Source: Ciborinia camelliae (lineage: Eukaryota; Ascomycota; Leotiomycetes; Helotiales; Sclerotiniaceae). Taken from it: a stretch of DNA of 64,000 nucleotides. Every line of letters begins with the position of its first letter. The stretch's first letter is position 1. The position numbers and the translations under genes are program-made. Positions 61,450 through 64,000 of this stretch are shown here, in pieces. The notes beneath the pieces were generated by a model. The model did not search any database. It worked only from the letters and a program-made list of their open reading frames with translations, and was not told where the DNA came from. The stretch is from contig JANPYM010000001.1 of assembly GCA_025890175.1 (NCBI GenBank), positions 2,418,717 to 2,482,716 of the forward strand, written 5' to 3'.

Positions 61450-62194
61450 ATGCTCTTCTCAATTAAAAGTTTGGCGATTGCCTCTACCATCCTCTCCATT
61501 GCTCAAGGAGCTGTGGTTGGAAAGCGTGCTACTTCAGGTACAGCTACCAACTACGGTGGCAATACTTCTGGAGGAGCTTGTTCTTTCTCGACCTACACCC
61601 TTCCATCCGGTATCTTCGGTACCGCCATCTCTTCGGCCTTTTGGTCCACTGCCGCACAATGCGGTCGTTGCGTTTCTGTCACTGGCCCTTCTGGTAACTC
61701 AATCACTGCTATGGTATGTATACATTCACCACCTAATCACCCAGCATGGCCAATTGCTCCGAGCACTCACTCACACGCATCAGATCACGGACGAATGTCC
61801 CGGCGGCTGCGCGACGCACGACCTCGACCTCTACCAAAACGCCTTTGTGGAGCTGGGCACGCTCTCGGCGGGCATCCTCGACGTCACCTGGAGCTACGTC
61901 CGCTGTCCCATCACCACGCCCCTGCAACTGCACAACAAAGATGGCGTCTCGGCCTACTGGTTCAGCATGCAGGTCGTCAATGCCGCGCAGGGCGTCGCCA
62001 AACTCGAGGTCTCCACCGATGGCGGCGAGACGTGGAAATCTACCACCCGCACCGATTACAACTTCTTCGAGTATTCGGCGGGCTATGGCTCGTCGGTCGA
62101 TATCAAGGTTACCGGCTTGAGTGGCTCCACCGTCGTCGTTGAGGATGTGGCTATTACTTCGAATAGTGTGGTTACCGCGAGCGGAAACTTGTAG
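61450..62194 (+). CDS. Secreted expansin-like protein (DPBB plus C-terminal CBM63-like domain)
   Basis: Two exons, 61450-61713 and 61784-62194 (phase 0, 70-nt intron), give 224 residues. A signal peptide (MLFSIKSLAIASTILSIAQG) ends before AVVGKR, a possible Kex2 site. The double-psi beta-barrel part shows TNYGGNTSGGACSF, AAQCGRCVSVTGP, ITDECPGGC and HDLDLYQNAFVELG. The Asp residues of ITDEC and DLDL sit where expansins and bacterial EXLX1 keep their essential acidic residues. The second half (PLQLHNKDGVSAYWFSMQVV ... LEVSTDGGETWKS) resembles the CBM63 beta-sandwich with its exposed Trp/Tyr. Expansins loosen plant cell walls without hydrolysis. An in-frame ATG at 61336 would bury the signal peptide and is rejected. 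G+C at third positions jumps sharply between exon 1 and exon 2. Confidence 0.9.
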
Positions 62195-63936
62195 ATGGGT
62201 TTTGCGTCTGGGTCCCGGAGATCTGGGGGATTGCTAGGGGGATTTATGCGTGCTTTTTTTTCTTTCTTTCTTTCTTTCTTGTGCATACTTTGGAGAGCCT
62301 CATGAGATGACGAAACGGGTAACGATTTTATGATGTGAAATTAAGGGATATGTTTGTTTAAGCAGAGGAGCGAGCGAGAGCGGGAGTTTTGTCTCAACCT
62401 TGAAAGCGAATGAAATATTTCTTTCCACCTCTCATTGAAAATACCCCTATCCTATAGGGCTATGGTACTGGAAAGTGATTTTGAAGAATGAGTTTATGGA
62501 ACTGTCAGGGTAATAAGTGGTACGGTATTTCGGAAAGTGTAGTTTTGCTTTTGCTTTTGCTTTTGCTTCCCCGGTGAGGTTTCTTGTCGTATTACCTACT
62601 GTAGGTAGGTAGATAGGTACCTAGGTATACGTTTCCATGTGAAGACCTGCTTCACGGTCACTAGATAACGCATTAATCATCCATCCATCCATGCATTTAT
62701 TCCAGACAGAGATAGACAGAGATAGGTATCTCTCTCCCAAGAATCCAATACCTAGGTAAGTATCTAGAAGCCATGCCCTAATTAATACTATAGTCTTACC
62801 AATCTCAATGATAAAAAACAAGCCAGGCTTTCCAACTACTCATGCTAGATAGATGAGGTACCCAATGGGATTATGAAATAATAGCCAGTCCTCCATAATC
62901 AATCGAAAGATTGGTTTATCTTGAACATTGAGATTGAAATTGAAATTGAGATTGAGGTTGAATTAACAATATTATTATATTAAATGGGGATGGGGATGGG
63001 GGTGCAAAATAGAGATCTTTATCTAATAAGGTTGAAGATTAGGTTTTCTTTTGAATCCTTGGATGTTACAAGTTACACGTACGCGGATAGGTAGGTACTA
63101 CCTATCTACCTAACTTATTACTTCCGAAGGTAAGCTTTTCATTCGATAAGATGGATTTCTTAAATTTCATTAACCTTAACCTTCGAGTTCAAGTTCACAT
63201 GTAAATCAGCAGATATATGGAATTCATTGATTGATTGCCCGTTATTATCTATCTAATCCTAGAAGTTTATCCAGAGGGAGATATTTTCAACCTAACCCAC
63301 GCAATCCATGAATAAAAAAACAAGCAAATATTCTCAAGGTTTAACTTAATTAAATTCTGGGGTTGATTAATGATTGTTTCAAATTTCAAAATGGTAATGG
63401 CATTTTGGAAAATTATCAGGCCTCCCCCATCAGAGGTTGTTCGCTAGCAATAAGGTTACTGGGTAGCTACTTAATTATACACCCGAACGTACCCCGTATA
63501 CCGAGATCTGATACCCGCGTCCCAAAAGCTTACCCGTACTCATACGGAGTAATCATGGATGGTCTACCCGTCCACAAAGGTTGCTTTTTTGGAGCGTGAG
63601 GTTCTATTACCCATGGTTAATTTGTGTCCAAAATTCAGCATTATTATTTTTCAATATAAGAAGAAAACAAAGAAAGAAAAAAAGTCTCGGCTAAAATAAT
63701 GTGCTTACAGGGGAGAAATTGGGTGTTGTGTTACGAATCCACTTTCTTTCAGCTCATTATTATTATTAATAATATGAAGTTATTAACCCATCACCAACTC
63801 CACTTTATCTCACGCACCATCCATCCATTCTCCACTCCACTCCACCAACCAAAATCTCCCCTCCATCCACACCCCACTCCACCACCTCCAACACCTTCAG
63901 GGAAAAAAAATCCAAAAAAAAACTTCAAAAAAGAAG
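62195..63936. other. Intergenic at the right end
   Basis: No gene was recognised. A short TTTC microsatellite is at 62258-62280, a TTTTGC repeat at 62543-62569, ACCTAGGT-type motifs at 62594-62628, 62750-62764 and 63088-63113, and an imperfect GAAATTGAGATTG repeat around 62930-62960. From about 63795 to 63905 the sequence is strongly C/T-rich (CCATCCATCC and CTCCACTCC runs), like a fungal promoter or leader before a rightward gene. Confidence 0.5.
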
Positions 63937-64000
63937 ATGGAATCAAACCACCATATAATCTTCAATCCAAGACGACGTCTTTGGCGGTGCTGGGAATCGA
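63937..64000 (+). CDS. Possible 5' end of a gene truncated by the window edge
   Basis: An ATG at 63937 following a 100-bp C/T-rich leader opens a frame to the end of the window (MESNHHIIFNPRRR...). Only 21 codons are visible, with no recognisable motif. An adjacent frame (SKTTSLAVLG) is equally open, so either the start or the frame may be different. Evidence is positional only. Confidence 0.2.
   Translation, partial: MESNHHIIFNPRRRLWRCWES

Noticed and set aside
16551..64000. tRNA or rRNA genes
   Set aside because: I looked for T-loop motifs such as GGTTCGAATCC on both strands. The few partial matches (for example near 34029) had no flanking acceptor or anticodon stems.

Overview
The window is nuclear DNA of a filamentous ascomycete. 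The genes have short introns (about 46-98 nt) with GT...AG ends and fungal branch sites. The protein families are typical of Pezizomycotina: a PTH11-like seven-helix protein, an MYND/DUF4470 protein, a class II DAHP synthase and secreted plant-cell-wall-acting proteins. The large A+T-rich block carries repeat-induced point mutation (RIP). The wall-active proteins and the dispersed ACCTAGGT/GGTACC intergenic motifs suggest a plant-associated leotiomycete of the Botrytis/Sclerotinia type. The lineage is an inference.

Layout: (1) 1-16550 is a RIP-mutated, gene-free, very A+T-rich block. It holds two complete but dead Ty1/Copia retrotransposons in the same orientation: 570-6946 (206-bp LTRs, ATTCT target duplication) and 7954-14869 (203-bp LTRs). 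An un-RIPped island inside the second contains an 8-bp minisatellite and a roughly 540-bp perfect AAAT microsatellite. (2) 16551-20762 is normal-composition DNA with no recognisable gene, but with repeated motifs and a foldback. (3) 20763-26689 holds a six-exon PTH11-like receptor (-), a HYPK-like nascent-chain protein (-) and a class II DAHP synthase (+); the last two are divergent. (4) 26690-31812 is mostly intergenic, with one decayed gene candidate and a rhamnogalacturonan acetylesterase gene (-). (5) 31813-34342 is a non-coding inverted-repeat transposon with an 8-bp target duplication and six copies of one hairpin. (6) 34351-43492 is a long gene desert with relics: a broken C2H2 zinc-finger gene, several foldbacks and a mosaic of repeats carrying fragments copied from the neighbouring RBR gene. 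(7) 43493-49070 holds an RBR-type E3 ligase with CCCH fingers and an MYND/DUF4470 protein, both (-). (8) 50687-51370 encodes a small secreted protein (-). (9) 54814-58466 holds a co-directional pair, an MDR-family reductase and a dimethyl-sulfone-monooxygenase-like flavoprotein. (10) 61450-62194 encodes an expansin-like secreted protein, followed by intergenic DNA and possibly the first codons of another gene at the right edge.

Nine intact protein genes were built with in-phase exon junctions. No tRNA, rRNA, CRISPR array or virus was recognised. Two secreted proteins (acetylesterase and expansin-like) point to pectin and cellulose surfaces of plant walls. The other genes are housekeeping, signalling or catabolic and do not form an obvious single pathway, except possibly the reductase/monooxygenase pair.
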